Shown here: positions 25,818 through 34,684 of the stretch, piece by piece
How the letters are laid out: each line of letters starts with the position of its first letter
Position numbering within the stretch: the first letter of the stretch is position 1
Source: Oscillospiraceae bacterium
GTDB lineage: Bacteria; Bacillota; Clostridia; Oscillospirales; Oscillospiraceae
NCBI GenBank assembly: GCA_021205095.1
Contig: JAJPYE010000051.1
Span: 1-45,302, forward strand
Reading direction: 5' to 3'
Length of the DNA stretch: 45,302 nt
Made by a program: the position numbers and the translations under genes
The notes under the pieces: model-generated
What the model was told of the DNA's origin: nothing
Database searches by the model: none
What the model saw: only the letters and a program-made list of their open reading frames with translations

Positions 25818-28598
25818 TTATTCGTTTCTGCCGCAGCACTCCTTGTATTTCAAGGGGCGGCTGCCGTCGGCCTTCCACTTGCCGCAGGGGCAGGGGTCGT
25901 TCCGGCCAGGCTTTTTGACCTTGCGCACCGGCTTCTTCTTCGCGGAGGCGTCGCCTCCCACGTTATTAGCGCTGGCCTTGGCCACGCCCTTGCGCTCCAC
26001 GCTCTGCTCCTTCCGCACCCGGACGGTGAACAGGCGGCGCACGACCTCATGGCGGATGCCGGAGATCATGGCCTCGAACATCTCGAAGCCCTCCTGCTTA
26101 TAGGCGTCCACGGGCTTGATGTTGCCATAGGCCCGCAGGCCGATGCCACGGCGCAGGTCGTCCATGGCGTCGATGTGATCCATCCAGTATTCGTCCACCA
26201 CACGGAGCATAATGACCCGCTCCAGCTCCCGCATGAGCTTGGTGCCGTCGGGCATGAGGCCGAATTCCTCCTCCCGCCTGGCGTATACCTGGGCGGCGAT
26301 GCCCTGGAGCTTGCCGGTCAGATCCTCCGCCGTCAGGGCGTGAAGCCCCTTTTCAGGGACGATGATCTGGCCCTTGGTCAGGAAGGTCTTGTAAAACGGC
26401 TCCAGAACCTCCTCCAACTGCTCCTCGCTCTCCGGGTGGCCCAGGGCGCCGAAGCCGCTGGACACCTCGGTCTGGATGACCTCGTTGATCATGCCCTGGA
26501 TGTATTCGCTCAGATCCTCGCCATCCAGCACCTTCCGCCGCTCTTCATAGATGATGTTCCGCTGGACGTTCATCACGTCGTCGTATTCCAGGGTGTTCTT
26601 CCGGGCCTGGAAGTTCCGGCTCTCCACGGTTTTCTGGGCCTGCTCGATGGCGTTGGAGACCATTTTGCTGTCGATGGGGGTGTCCTCTGTCACCCCAAGG
26701 GTCTCCATCATGTTCAGCACCCGCTCGGAGCCGAACAGGCGCATGACATCGTCGGTCATGGCCACATAGAACCGGCTCTGGCCGGGGTCGCCCTGGCGGC
26801 CCGAACGACCGCGGAGCTGGTTGTCCACCCGGCGGGCGTCGTGCCGCTCCGTGCCGATGATGAACAGACCCCCGGCCTCGCGCACCTTCTCCGCCTCGGC
26901 GGAGGTCACTTCCTTATGGGCGGCCATGCGCTGGGCGAACAGCTCCCGCGCGGCCAGGATGGTCTCGTCCTCCGTGTCCGCATAGCCGGTGGCCTCGGCG
27001 ATGACGGATTCCTCGTATCCGGCCTTTTTCAGATCCTGCCGGGCCAGGTATTCCGCGTTGCCGCCCAGCATGATGTCCGTGCCGCGTCCGGCCATGTTGG
27101 TGGCGATGGTCACGGCCCCCAGCTTACCGGCCTGGGCCACGATCTCCGCCTCCTTTTCATGGTGCTTGGCGTTCAATACGTTGTGAGGGATGCCCTGCTT
27201 TTTCAGCAGGCCGGAGAGATACTCGCTTTTTTCGATGCTGACCGTACCCACCAGAACAGGCTGGCCCTTGGCGTGGCACTCCACGATCTGCTGGATGATG
27301 GCCCGGTTTTTCCCGGCCTCGTTTTTATACACCACGTCCGGGCTGTCGATGCGGGCCACAGGCTTGTTGGTGGGGATCTCGATGATGTCCAGGTTATAGA
27401 TGGAGGTGAATTCCTCCTCCTCCGTGACGGCGGTGCCGGTCATGCCGGAGAGCTTGTTATACAGGCGGAAGTAATTCTGGAAGGTGATGGTGGCAAGGGT
27501 CTTGTTCTCCCGCTGCACCTCCACGCCCTCCTTGGCCTCGATGGCCTGGTGCAGGCCCTCGGAATACCGGCGGCCCAGCATGAGACGGCCTGTGAACTCG
27601 TCCACGATGATGACCTGGCCGTCCTTCACCACATAGTCGATGTCCCGCTTCATGACGCCGTGGGCCTTGATGGCCTGGTTTATGTGGTGGGACAGGGTGG
27701 TGTTATCCAGATCGGTCAGGTTCTCGATACCGAAATACTGCTCCGCCTTGGCGATGCCCTTGGCGGTCAGGCTGGCCGAGCGGGCCTTCTCGTCCACCAG
27801 GTAATCCGCGTCGGCGTCCGCCTCCTCGAATTCCTCCTTCTCCTCCACGGAGACCACCACGCCCTTCCGCAGACGGCGGACAAACTCGTCCGCCTTGGCG
27901 TAAAGGTCGGTGCTTTCGTCCCCGCGCCCGGAGATGATCAGCGGGGTTCTGGCCTCGTCGATGAGGACGGAGTCCACCTCGTCCACGATGGCATAGAAGT
28001 GACCGCGCTGCACCATGTCCTTTTTATACAGGGCCATGTTGTCCCGCAGATAGTCGAAGCCCATCTCGTTATTGGTGCCATAGGTGATGTCCGCGTTATA
28101 GGCCGCCTGCCGCTCCTCCCGCGTCAGGCCGTGAACCACCAGACCCACGGTCAGGCCCATGAAGCGGTGTACCTTGCCCATCCACTCCGAGTCGCGCCGG
28201 GCCAGATAGTCGTTCACCGTGACGATGTGGACGCCCTGCCCCTCCAGGGCGTTCAGATAGCTGGGAAGCACGGCCACCAGGGTTTTGCCCTCGCCGGTCT
28301 TCATCTCCGCGATGCGGCCCTGGTGCAGCACCACGCCGCCCAGAAGCTGCACCCGGAAGGGGCGCATGCCCAGCACACGATCCGCCGCCTCCCGGACGGC
28401 GGCGAAGGCCTCCGGCAGGATGTCGTCCGTGGTCTCCCCCTGGGCCAGGCGGGCCTTGAACTCGTCCGTCTTGGCCCGGAGCTGCTGGTCTGTCAGGGCC
28501 TTGTATTCATCCTCCAGGGCCTCTATTTGATCCACAATGGGCTGGAGCTTTTTCAGCTCCCGCTCCGAGTGGCTGCCAAAAATCTTATCCAGAAACAT
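25818..28598 (-). CDS. secA: preprotein translocase ATPase SecA
   Basis: 926 aa. The motor that drives proteins through SecYEG. Walker A TGEGKT (101-106), DEVDS Walker B, the helicase-like region [13 protein letters not shown] and RSGRQGDPG are present. The C-terminus ends in the zinc-binding SEC-C motif (CPCG...CC), for SecB or ribosome contact. It has its own promoter (28706-28734) and leads a cluster with pgeF, an SBP lipoprotein and cdd. In many Firmicutes prfB follows and hpf precedes secA; neither is seen here. Confidence 0.99.
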   Translation of the reverse strand: MFLDKIFGSHSERELKKLQPIVDQIEALEDEYKALTDQQLRAKTDEFKARLAQGETTDDILPEAFAAVREAADRVLGMRPFRVQLLGGVVLHQGRIAEMKTGEGKTLVAVLPSYLNALEGQGVHIVTVNDYLARRDSEWMGKVHRFMGLTVGLVVHGLTREERQAAYNADITYGTNNEMGFDYLRDNMALYKKDMVQRGHFYAIVDEVDSVLIDEARTPLIISGRGDESTDLYAKADEFVRRLRKGVVVSVEEKEEFEEADADADYLVDEKARSASLTAKGIAKAEQYFGIENLTDLDNTTLSHHINQAIKAHGVMKRDIDYVVKDGQVIIVDEFTGRLMLGRRYSEGLHQAIEAKEGVEVQRENKTLATITFQNYFRLYNKLSGMTGTAVTEEEEFTSIYNLDIIEIPTNKPVARIDSPDVVYKNEAGKNRAIIQQIVECHAKGQPVLVGTVSIEKSEYLSGLLKKQGIPHNVLNAKHHEKEAEIVAQAGKLGAVTIATNMAGRGTDIMLGGNAEYLARQDLKKAGYEESVIAEATGYADTEDETILAARELFAQRMAAHKEVTSAEAEKVREAGGLFIIGTERHDARRVDNQLRGRSGRQGDPGQSRFYVAMTDDVMRLFGSERVLNMMETLGVTEDTPIDSKMVSNAIEQAQKTVESRNFQARKNTLEYDDVMNVQRNIIYEERRKVLDGEDLSEYIQGMINEVIQTEVSSGFGALGHPESEEQLEEVLEPFYKTFLTKGQIIVPEKGLHALTAEDLTGKLQGIAAQVYARREEEFGLMPDGTKLMRELERVIMLRVVDEYWMDHIDAMDDLRRGIGLRAYGNIKPVDAYKQEGFEMFEAMISGIRHEVVRRLFTVRVRKEQSVERKGVAKASANNVGGDASAKKKPVRKVKKPGRNDPCPCGKWKADGSRPLKYKECCGRNE

Positions 28599-28705
28599 GG
28601 AAATCGCCTTTCTCGCGCCGGCAGTCTCTCCGGCTGGTTAAAAAATCGCAAAATATCGCCCCCGCACCGGGGCCGCGCATACTTATCTATAATAATCTAA
28701 TTTAT

Positions 28706-28734
28706 AATATACCACAACGGGGGGCAAAAGTAAA
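28706..28734 (-). promoter_or_regulatory. secA promoter
   Basis: On the minus strand TTTACT (28729-28734) and TATATT (28706-28711) are 17 bp apart, in an AT-rich stretch about 110 bp upstream of the secA start. Confidence 0.7.
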
Positions 28735-28812
28735 GGCAAGTTTATTGCAAATTGCAGCAAAGTTTTATGCTTTTCGCATATTTTACACCGTGGAATATTT
28801 TGCAGAAAACAG

Positions 28813-28841
28813 TTGACAAGCGCCGCTTTTTCCTTCAAAAT
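28813..28841 (+). promoter_or_regulatory. promoter of the zinc-ribbon membrane gene
   Basis: TTGACA (28813-28818) and CAAAAT (28836-28841) with 17-bp spacing, about 40 bp upstream of the ATG at 28881. It diverges from the secA promoter. Confidence 0.65.
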
Positions 28842-28880
28842 GAGATTGTCAGTTCAAAAACATTGAAGGAGGAATCCACC

Positions 28881-29573
28881 ATGGCAAAATACTGCGGAAG
28901 ATGCGGCGCGCCCATGCAGGAGAGCGATCGGTTCTGCCCCTCCTGCGGACAGCCCGCCTCCACAAGCCAGTCCGGCCAGAGCAGCGGCCAGTCACAAAAC
29001 ATATGGAGCCAGCCTCAGAATAGCTGGAGCCAGTCCCAAAGCAGCCAGCCCAGAGACCCCTGGGATCGGCCCAAAAACAGCCAGCCCCGCGATCCCTGGG
29101 ATCAGCCTCCCCAGACCGACTGGGGCGCGCCCCAGACGAATCAGCCCACCATGAAGTGGTTCAAATTCATCATCTGGGTGCAGCTATTTCTCAGCGCCCT
29201 GGGAAATCTGGGTACCGGGCTGTCCCTCGTCACCGGCCTTACGTATGGGGAGTATGCCTCCTCGGTCTATTATTACTTCACCGGCCTGAAAGCCGTGGAT
29301 ATTTTCTGCGGCCTGCTGACCATTGCCCTGGGGATCGTGGCCATTTACGTCCGCTTCCAGCTATCCGGCTTCAGGCGCCGCGGCCCGGATCTCTATCTCT
29401 ATTATCTGGCCGCCAATATCGTGGTCTCGTTCCTCTATATCATTCTGACCAGCGTGGTCATCGGCACCTTTGCAGGCGACACCACCTCCATCGTCAGCCT
29501 GATCGCCAGCGCCGTGCTGATTGCCATCAACAGCATCTATTTCAAAAAGCGGCGGCATCTGTTTGTAAACTGA
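28881..29573 (+). CDS. zinc-ribbon multi-pass membrane protein
   Basis: 230 aa. An N-terminal zinc ribbon has C5-x2-C8 and C19-x2-C22. It is followed by a Gln/Ser/Pro-rich linker (about 25-90) with WSQ and RDPWD repeats, then four hydrophobic helices. This domain plan is common for uncharacterised clostridial membrane proteins. The ATG at 28881 is chosen because AAGGAGGAA lies just upstream; earlier in-frame codons are not preceded by a site. It is a single-gene unit with its own promoter and terminator, divergent from secA. Function unknown. Confidence 0.82.
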   Translation: MAKYCGRCGAPMQESDRFCPSCGQPASTSQSGQSSGQSQNIWSQPQNSWSQSQSSQPRDPWDRPKNSQPRDPWDQPPQTDWGAPQTNQPTMKWFKFIIWVQLFLSALGNLGTGLSLVTGLTYGEYASSVYYYFTGLKAVDIFCGLLTIALGIVAIYVRFQLSGFRRRGPDLYLYYLAANIVVSFLYIILTSVVIGTFAGDTTSIVSLIASAVLIAINSIYFKKRRHLFVN

Positions 29574-29584
29574 ACAGGAAGTAT

Positions 29585-29621
29585 AAAACGGTTCAATTTC
29601 GAAAATTGAACCGTTTTTTTT
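29585..29621 (+). terminator. strong intrinsic terminator
   Basis: A 15-bp stem (29585-29599 with 29603-29617, loop CGA) followed by T residues to 29621. It follows the zinc-ribbon gene stop by 12 bp; the A-run at its left side means it may also act on the other strand. Confidence 0.92.
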
Positions 29622-29689
29622 AATGCATAATGTCTATGCGCGGCGAAAGAGTTTCCCGCCGCCCCACAAGTTAGGCTGTCCGATTATGC

Positions 29690-29790
29690 GCGGCGAGGGA
29701 TTTTGCCTCCTGACGAGGCGCGGCGACGAAGGCGTGCTGATAGCACGGTGAGGAGCCGCAACGAAGCTCAGGGGGCAAAAGACCCGCCGC
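29690..29790. repeat. palindromic repeat element copy (with central CGTGCT/AGCACG hairpin)
   Basis: A ~100-bp imperfect palindrome. The arm TTTTGCCTCCTGA (29701-29713) pairs with TCAGGGGGCAAAA (29768-29780), outer CGGCGAGGGA pairs roughly with GACCCGCCG, and the centre is CGTGCT-GAT-AGCACG (29733-29747). The same layout and flanking motifs (CGACGAAGG before, GAGGAG after the central hairpin) recur at 36456-36555. It lies between the plus-strand terminator and the end of the kinase gene. The stretch 29622-29689 shows no gene, only a small CGGCG/CGCCG hairpin. Confidence 0.75.
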
Positions 29791-29803
29791 CCCCGTTAGA
29801 CGC

Positions 29804-30742
29804 TTAATACTCATATATGCCGCCGCCGGTAAACTCTCTTATCATGGCATCGGGGGCCAGGAGGGCGGGGTCGATGGGGACGAAGCGGGTCAGGCCCTCT
29901 CCGGCGGAGAGCATCTCCTCCCGGCGGGGGATGCCTTCCGGCACATGGGAAAACAGGGGGATGGCCATCTGCCGGAGAACGCAGACCTCATAGGGAAAAG
30001 CGGTGTCGAGCTGCACGTCCGCCTTGTGGCGGAAGGGGTCGATGTTCTGCCGCTCTCCCCGGCGGACGTTGGCCCACATCTGCATGGTCTCCTCCGGGTC
30101 GGTGCCGCGAAACAGGCTGTCCCGCACCACCCGGCGCACCAGGCGCAGCCAGGAGGCCTTGAAGGCGTATTCCCCGTCGTCGTCCACAAAGTTGGAGCTA
30201 GCGCTGACATAGAGCTTGAACGCCTCCGGGTGGACGGTGGTGATGCTGTCGTTCAGGGCGTGGATGCCCTCGAAAATAGCCACCTCGTTTTTCCCCAGCC
30301 GCAGGGAGGCGGAGGGTTCGATGATCCGCATACGGCGGGAAAACTCATACTTGGGAACGAATATCCGCTCCCCCTGGGTCAGGCGGGTGAAATGCTCGTT
30401 GAGCAGTTCCATATCCAGGCACGCCAGGCTTTCCAGATCCGGCTCCCCCTCCGGGGTGCGGGGGACGGTCTCAGGCCGGACGGTGCGGAAATAGTTGTCC
30501 ATGGAGACGCTGTGGCTTTTCACCCCCCGGCGGGACAGGGCGTCCCGCAGCTTCATGGCGGTGGTGGTCTTGCCGCTGCCGGAGGGGCCGGACAGCAGCA
30601 CGATGGGGCTGTTGGATAAATTTTCCAGTATCATATCCCCCACCTGCTCCACTCGCCGGTCATAGTCCTGGTCGCAGGCCAGGAGCAGCCCCTTGGGGTC
30701 GGAGGCCGCCTGGGCGTTTATGTCCTCTATATCAAAGGCCAT
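29804..30742 (-). CDS. uridine kinase-like P-loop nucleoside kinase
   Basis: 312 aa. The P-loop GPSGSGKT (52-59) and the following VSMDNYF and EGIHALND motifs place it in the uridine kinase/phosphoribulokinase family; the arrangement is close to the large clostridial Udk-type proteins that lack the usual N-terminal threonyl-tRNA-synthetase-like domain. Likely role: phosphorylation of a nucleoside (uridine or cytidine) for salvage. It has its own likely promoter (30802-30831) embedded in the terminator of the preceding gene. Substrate is inferred from family. Confidence 0.85.
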   Translation of the reverse strand: MAFDIEDINAQAASDPKGLLLACDQDYDRRVEQVGDMILENLSNSPIVLLSGPSGSGKTTTAMKLRDALSRRGVKSHSVSMDNYFRTVRPETVPRTPEGEPDLESLACLDMELLNEHFTRLTQGERIFVPKYEFSRRMRIIEPSASLRLGKNEVAIFEGIHALNDSITTVHPEAFKLYVSASSNFVDDDGEYAFKASWLRLVRRVVRDSLFRGTDPEETMQMWANVRRGERQNIDPFRHKADVQLDTAFPYEVCVLRQMAIPLFSHVPEGIPRREEMLSAGEGLTRFVPIDPALLAPDAMIREFTGGGIYEY

Positions 30743-30777
30743 GGGCGGTCTCCTTTCTGTCCATTGTGAAACGCTTC

Positions 30778-30823
30778 AAAAAAATCAGCTCCTTTTGCCG
30801 TATTGTACCGCAAAAGGAGCTGA
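30778..30823 (-). terminator. terminator of the ECF sigma-membrane protein operon
   Basis: A 14-bp perfect stem (30785-30798 with 30810-30823, 11-nt loop) followed on the minus strand by seven T residues (30778-30784). It ends the operon 22 bp after the stop codon of the large membrane protein. Confidence 0.92.
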
Positions 30824-30831
30824 CTCGTCAA
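30802..30831 (-). promoter_or_regulatory. kinase promoter inside the terminator hairpin
   Basis: On the minus strand TTGACG (30826-30831) and TACAAT (30802-30807) with 18-bp spacing. The -10 lies in the terminator loop, so a transcript would start past it and contain only half of the hairpin. This would free the kinase gene from the upstream operon. Confidence 0.6.
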
Positions 30832-30844
30832 TATCGGGACAGGG

Positions 30845-33007
30845 TCATTCCTTCGTCACCGATTCCCCCAGGGCGATGAGCTGCTGGGCGTCCAGGGTCT
30901 CGTCAGCGTACCCGTATATCTGCACCAGGGTAAAGATCACGTCCTCCTCCCCGTCGTACCAGGTAAGCTCCCGGCGGGTGCCGTAATCCACGGTGTAGGC
31001 GGCGCTTCCGCCCACGGTCAGGCCGGTGGTGACGGCGTCACCCTCCGTGTCGCAGGCCAGAAGATACTCCTGCATGGCCTGGAAGGCGGCGGCGTTATCT
31101 GTGGCGGTCTTGTCCTCATCCGTCCAGAAGCGGCTGTAAATCAGGGCCAGGCCGTTGTCATACAGGACGCACATCTCGTCATAGGTCTGCTCCTCCGTAC
31201 TCCAAACCAGGTCGCCGCTGGTGTAGCCGTCGTCGGTGGACAGGGCATAGCCCAGAGAGGGTTCGGCGGTCAGGTCGGCTATCACATAGGTATCAAGCTT
31301 TTCCACCGCCGACCGCACCGTGTCGGTAATATACACGCTGGCCGCGCTGTAGAAGCTCTCCGCCTCCGCCATGGACTGGGCCATGGCCAGCAGGGCCTCC
31401 AGGGAGTAATCCGCCGGGTCGTCCCCCTCGTCGTAGTTCATGGTGACGGCAAAGACCAGCTCCCTGTCTGTGTCGGCCCAGCAAAGGGAGACCTGGCGGC
31501 TGAACTCGTCCCAGCGGTAATAGCCCTCATAGCCGCTGACAGTGCAGTCGGTCAGCGCCCCGTCGGCGTACCACTTCTTATACAGGGCGAAGGCGGCATC
31601 CATATCCAGCTTCTGGGTGCCGTCCTGGGTGTAATAAGCGCGCCAGTCCAGGAATACCGTCCGCAGATCCAGGCTCCTGTCGCTGTAGATTCTGGTCATG
31701 CTCGTCACGCAGAAGTCAATCTCATCGGAGTGCATCTGCATTTTGTAATACGACCCGCCGCCGGTAAGACTAAATTCTTCGGGCAGGTCGGTCAGCTCAA
31801 AGCTGCCCATATCCGCCAGGGCGCGCTTGCCGTCCAGGCCGTCGGACACGGTGTCCACGTTGTAAACCCGCACGTCGGCAATGTCCATCACCCGCTGGGC
31901 CTGGGCTTCCGCCGCCGTGTCGTCCCCATTGTCCGTGGTGGTGGCAGTGGCCTGGGCCTCCGTATAGGCGGCCACGCGCTCCCTGGTCTCGGCCCGCGCC
32001 TCCTCTGTGGCAAAGCAGTCGTTCAGGGCAGACAGGTCTATCTCCTCTGCCAGGGCCTCCAGCTCCCCGGCGTCCAGAACCGCATCCACGGTGACGATGA
32101 AGTAGGAGCCTTCCAGCCCCGCCACCATAAAGGAGGAGCTGGGCGTCTGCACCATAATCAGTTCCGTGCCGCCGCTGGTGGTATAGCTCCACTCCTCGTA
32201 CTCCTTCGGCATGGCGCTGTAGATCAGGGCAAAGGAGCCGGTCACGTTGTTGTTGCAGGTTATCCAGGTCTCCGCCCCGTCGATGACAGTGGTACATTCC
32301 AGATGGAAGCTGCCGTCCTCGTAATAGTAGCCCCCCTTGGCCTCCACCCCGTCCGGCAGAAAATCCTCTATGCCCAAAGCGCCGCAAAGCTGGCTTTCCG
32401 TGTAGACAAGCTGTAGGTCAGTGTGCAGGGTCAGGCCGTATTTTTCCGCTATCTCGTCCAGCTTGTCCGCCTGCTCCCGGAAGGAGGCGCTATAATAGGC
32501 GGCGTAGTTATCCGGCGTCTCATGATAGCTGTCGTCCACGCCCAGCTCGGTATAGATGTCCCAGTTCTCCGCGATCCACGCCTCGTTCCAGGCCGTCCAC
32601 TCCTGGTACGCCTGGTATTCGGCGCTGTCGGAAAAGCCGTTCAGAGACAGGGCGCTGGTGGTTTTGGTGGTGAGAACCTGCTCTCCGTCCTCGTTGCGCT
32701 CATAGGTCAGGCTCACCTGGGCCATCTCTGTGTCCCTGAGGCCGTACTGATACACGGCCAGGGCCGTGACGGTCAGGGCCAGGATAATAACGGCGGCGAT
32801 CAGAAGCGTCCGCCCCAGACGGCGCGCCGGGCGCTTTTTTCCGGCCCGAACGGGGACGGGAACGGGCAGGTCACGGTCTGGATTTCTGCCGTTCGCCAGG
32901 GCCAGGATGCGTTCCGCGTCCGTAATGCCGGGGTCTTCCAGCCCGATGGTATCGGCTCCGTAGTCCTGGGCCATGTCGTCTATCAAATCGGATATGTTAA
33001 TTTGCAT
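30845..33007 (-). CDS. large single-pass membrane protein, probable ECF partner
   Basis: 720 aa. A short cytosolic N-terminus (about 1-60, basic at 57-64), one transmembrane helix (about 66-86) and a large acidic, Tyr/Thr-rich extracellular part. The start at 33007 follows AGGGAG by 9 bp; an in-frame codon 7 residues earlier is less suitable. It overlaps the sigma factor stop by 11 bp, the position usual for anti-sigma factors, and topology fits an anti-sigma or sensor, but the sequence does not show a recognisable zinc anti-sigma (HxxxCxxC) motif. Role as regulator is inferred from context. Confidence 0.7.
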   Translation of the reverse strand: MQINISDLIDDMAQDYGADTIGLEDPGITDAERILALANGRNPDRDLPVPVPVRAGKKRPARRLGRTLLIAAVIILALTVTALAVYQYGLRDTEMAQVSLTYERNEDGEQVLTTKTTSALSLNGFSDSAEYQAYQEWTAWNEAWIAENWDIYTELGVDDSYHETPDNYAAYYSASFREQADKLDEIAEKYGLTLHTDLQLVYTESQLCGALGIEDFLPDGVEAKGGYYYEDGSFHLECTTVIDGAETWITCNNNVTGSFALIYSAMPKEYEEWSYTTSGGTELIMVQTPSSSFMVAGLEGSYFIVTVDAVLDAGELEALAEEIDLSALNDCFATEEARAETRERVAAYTEAQATATTTDNGDDTAAEAQAQRVMDIADVRVYNVDTVSDGLDGKRALADMGSFELTDLPEEFSLTGGGSYYKMQMHSDEIDFCVTSMTRIYSDRSLDLRTVFLDWRAYYTQDGTQKLDMDAAFALYKKWYADGALTDCTVSGYEGYYRWDEFSRQVSLCWADTDRELVFAVTMNYDEGDDPADYSLEALLAMAQSMAEAESFYSAASVYITDTVRSAVEKLDTYVIADLTAEPSLGYALSTDDGYTSGDLVWSTEEQTYDEMCVLYDNGLALIYSRFWTDEDKTATDNAAAFQAMQEYLLACDTEGDAVTTGLTVGGSAAYTVDYGTRRELTWYDGEEDVIFTLVQIYGYADETLDAQQLIALGESVTKE

Positions 33008-33557
33008 AGTCCCGCGCTCCCTTCTCAAAATACAGGCGCAGTCCGTCCCGGCCCCGCTTCAGCCGCTGGCGCACGGCGGCGGCGGTCATGTCCATGTCCC
33101 CCGCGATTTCCCTGGAGGACTGGCAGTAGTAATAATGCCGGATGAATATCTCCCGGTCGATGGGGGCCATGTCCTCCAGGGCCCGGCGCAGCGCCAGGCG
33201 CTGCTCCCGCTCCAGCAGAAGCTGCTCCGGCCCGGCTGTCGGCAGCTCGATTTTGTCGTATTCCAGCTCCAGCTCCCGCCCGCTGCTGCGCAGCTTGTTG
33301 ATGGCCCGGCTCCGGGCAATGCTGGCAAGATAGGGCCGCACCTTTCCCGGCTCCGGCTGCTGGCAATACTGCCAGAGGGTGACGAACACGTCCGCCACCA
33401 CCTCCTCCGCGTCCTGGGCCGTCATGTCCCGGCCCAAAATGTTCCAGACGATAGCGCTGACATAGGGCGTATACTGCCGGATGAACCATTCCAGTCCCCG
33501 CCCGTCGCATCGGCGCATCAGGGCCAGGGCCGTTTCTTCGGTCAATATCTGCTCCAC
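32997..33557 (-). CDS. ECF-type RNA polymerase sigma factor
   Basis: 186 aa, normal ECF length. Region 2 (WFIRQYTPYVSAIVWNILGR, then AEEVVADVFVTLW) and region 4 (REIFIRHYYYCQSS, IAGDMDMTAAAVRQRLKRG) are present. The start is taken as the GTG at 33557 because a perfect AAGGAGG lies 6 bp upstream; longer in-frame starts up to 33629 have no such site. It is coupled by an 11-bp overlap to the large membrane protein. Target genes are unknown and no clear promoter is seen in 33558-33766. Confidence 0.9.
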   Translation of the reverse strand: MEQILTEETALALMRRCDGRGLEWFIRQYTPYVSAIVWNILGRDMTAQDAEEVVADVFVTLWQYCQQPEPGKVRPYLASIARSRAINKLRSSGRELELEYDKIELPTAGPEQLLLEREQRLALRRALEDMAPIDREIFIRHYYYCQSSREIAGDMDMTAAAVRQRLKRGRDGLRLYFEKGARDYAN

Positions 33558-33766
33558 AGGCAACCTCCTTTTCTTCCGGTAGGGACGCGCCCCCGCCGGT
33601 TCGGTTTGCTCCATGTCCATGGGCTTCACTTATACAGACACAGAAACGGGGCCGGATGTGACAGGGTTTTGAATCCGATTTTGATGTAAATAAATTGTTT
33701 TATGCATAACGCAGGGCAGCACGAACCCGTCCCCCTTCGGCGGGGGCGGGCCGTATATCCGATTTT
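33558..33766. other. spacer between the orphan gene and the sigma factor
   Basis: About 209 bp without a gene on either strand. A GC-rich hairpin (CCCGTCCCCC/GGGGGCGGG, 33726-33750) lies just past the orphan gene's stop codon but has no U tract on that strand. I see no convincing promoter for the sigma factor. Confidence 0.4.
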
Positions 33767-34174
33767 TTAACCCCGGCGGAAGCGCAGGCTCTTGCGGGCG
33801 TGGGCCAGGGCGATCAGGTTCTCGCCGGTCTCGGAGCGGACAAGCAGGGTCTGCCAGCCCTCCCCGTCCGGCGGGGACAGGGCCAGATCGCACCAGAGGG
33901 CGTCCAGCCCCCGGCCCAGGATCAGGGCAAGCGGCTCCCCTCCGTCCCGGCGGCGGAGAAGGGCCAGGGTCTCCTCCCCTTCGGCGGCGGCGATCCGCTC
34001 CCCCGGCAGAAGAAGCTCCTCCTCCGCCAGGGCCGTCAACGCCCCCAGGGCGTCCCCCAGGGCGTCCCCCTGGGCCGCCTGCACCTGATACCGGCGGCGC
34101 ACCGGCCCCTCCTCCGTCCAGGGGGCGTGGGGAAAATATCGCTTTTGCAGCGCCTGCAGCTCTTCGGTCGTCAT
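33767..34174 (-). CDS. orphan hypothetical protein
   Basis: 135 aa, start MTTEELQALQKRYFPHAPWTE at 34174, preceded by AAGGAAGG. It has a repeated hydrophobic pattern (LALILGRGLDALWCDLALS) and a basic C-terminus (HARKSLRFRRG) but no signal peptide, membrane helix or known motif. It stands alone between the sigma factor and the RNA candidate region; a minus-strand promoter at 34317-34345 could transcribe it. I do not recognise the family. Confidence 0.6.
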   Translation of the reverse strand: MTTEELQALQKRYFPHAPWTEEGPVRRRYQVQAAQGDALGDALGALTALAEEELLLPGERIAAAEGEETLALLRRRDGGEPLALILGRGLDALWCDLALSPPDGEGWQTLLVRSETGENLIALAHARKSLRFRRG

Positions 34175-34297
34175 GGTTTTCCTTCCTTTCCGGCGGAGCC
34201 TCCGAGGCCATACGGCGCTGACGCCGCCGACCGCATCAGAGAATCCCCCTTTTTTCGGAAATTTCCCGTAAATTCCACAAATATTTACGTTTGTTAA

Positions 34298-34326
34298 TTG
34301 ACAAGGATATGTTATTATTGTATCAT
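34298..34326 (+). promoter_or_regulatory. strong plus-strand promoter with no gene downstream
   Basis: TTGACA (34298-34303) and TATCAT (34321-34326) with 17-bp spacing. No convincing coding sequence follows; it would transcribe the structured segment 34333-34714. Confidence 0.7.
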
Positions 34327-34345
34327 ATAGCCATGAATCATTCAA
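34317..34345 (-). promoter_or_regulatory. minus-strand promoter toward the orphan gene
   Basis: On the minus strand TTGAAT (34340-34345) and TACAAT (34317-34322) with 17-bp spacing. It overlaps the plus-strand promoter at 34298-34326, giving two opposed promoters sharing their -10 region. Confidence 0.6.
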
Positions 34346-34648
34346 TGATTCAGGTCGGCGACAGACGGCGTGCATCACCTTTTCCACACTCTTTCTGTCT
34401 ATGTAGGATTCTTCGCGGCCATCCCTTTTTCTCTTTTATCAATTCCTGTTTCGTCAGCCCGTTTTTCTGTTCTGTACTTGGCCGCACCTTCCAACAATTC
34501 CTCTTTTTATCGTTTTCGTAACGCTCCTCCGTGTTGCGAAAACAGTTTCAACTTCCGTGATCTCAACCCACGCCGTCTGTTGTAAAATCGTCCAAAAGGG
34601 GTCTCCTCCGCTTTTGGGCGATTTTATATTATCTCCCCCGGCGCATTG
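34333..34648. ncRNA. candidate structured non-coding RNA, class unknown
   Basis: A gene-free segment with extensive base pairing. ACAGACGGCGTG (34361-34372) pairs perfectly with CACGCCGTCTGT (34569-34580), closing a ~220-nt domain. Inside are GCGGCCA/TGGCCGC (34415-34421 with 34479-34485) and an 11-bp hairpin (34512-34522 with 34533-34543, one G-T pair). Outside, 34583-34625 forms a ~15-bp hairpin. Both hairpin loops contain CTCCTCC on the plus strand (GGAGGAG on the minus strand). The minus strand is purine-rich with A-rich unpaired parts, as in many structured RNAs, and has its own promoter (34655-34682); the plus strand has a promoter (34298) and a canonical terminator (34685-34714). The strand is therefore unresolved. 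No match to tmRNA, RNase P, SRP or 6S signatures that I can recognise. Confidence 0.5.
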
Positions 34649-34654
34649 GAACAA

Positions 34655-34682
34655 ATTGTATCAGACCATGCCGTTTTGTCAA
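34655..34682 (-). promoter_or_regulatory. minus-strand promoter upstream of the RNA candidate
   Basis: On the minus strand TTGACA (34677-34682) and TACAAT (34655-34660) with 16-bp spacing. Transcription would run from about 34648 through the structured segment. Confidence 0.7.
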
Positions 34683-34684
34683 GT

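Noticed and set aside
25077-28700. A 1207-codon plus-strand open frame over pgeF and secA.
   Set aside because: SecA and PgeF are unmistakable on the minus strand; the antisense frame has a low-complexity composition and no domain.
34361-34580. Retron msr-msd RNA, because of the long terminal inverted repeat.
   Set aside because: No reverse transcriptase gene lies nearby.
34333-34648. RNase P RNA, tmRNA, SRP RNA or 6S RNA.
   Set aside because: I see none of their conserved sequence blocks (for example the SRP GGAAGCAGC-type tetraloop region or the RNase P core); a covariance search could still overturn this.
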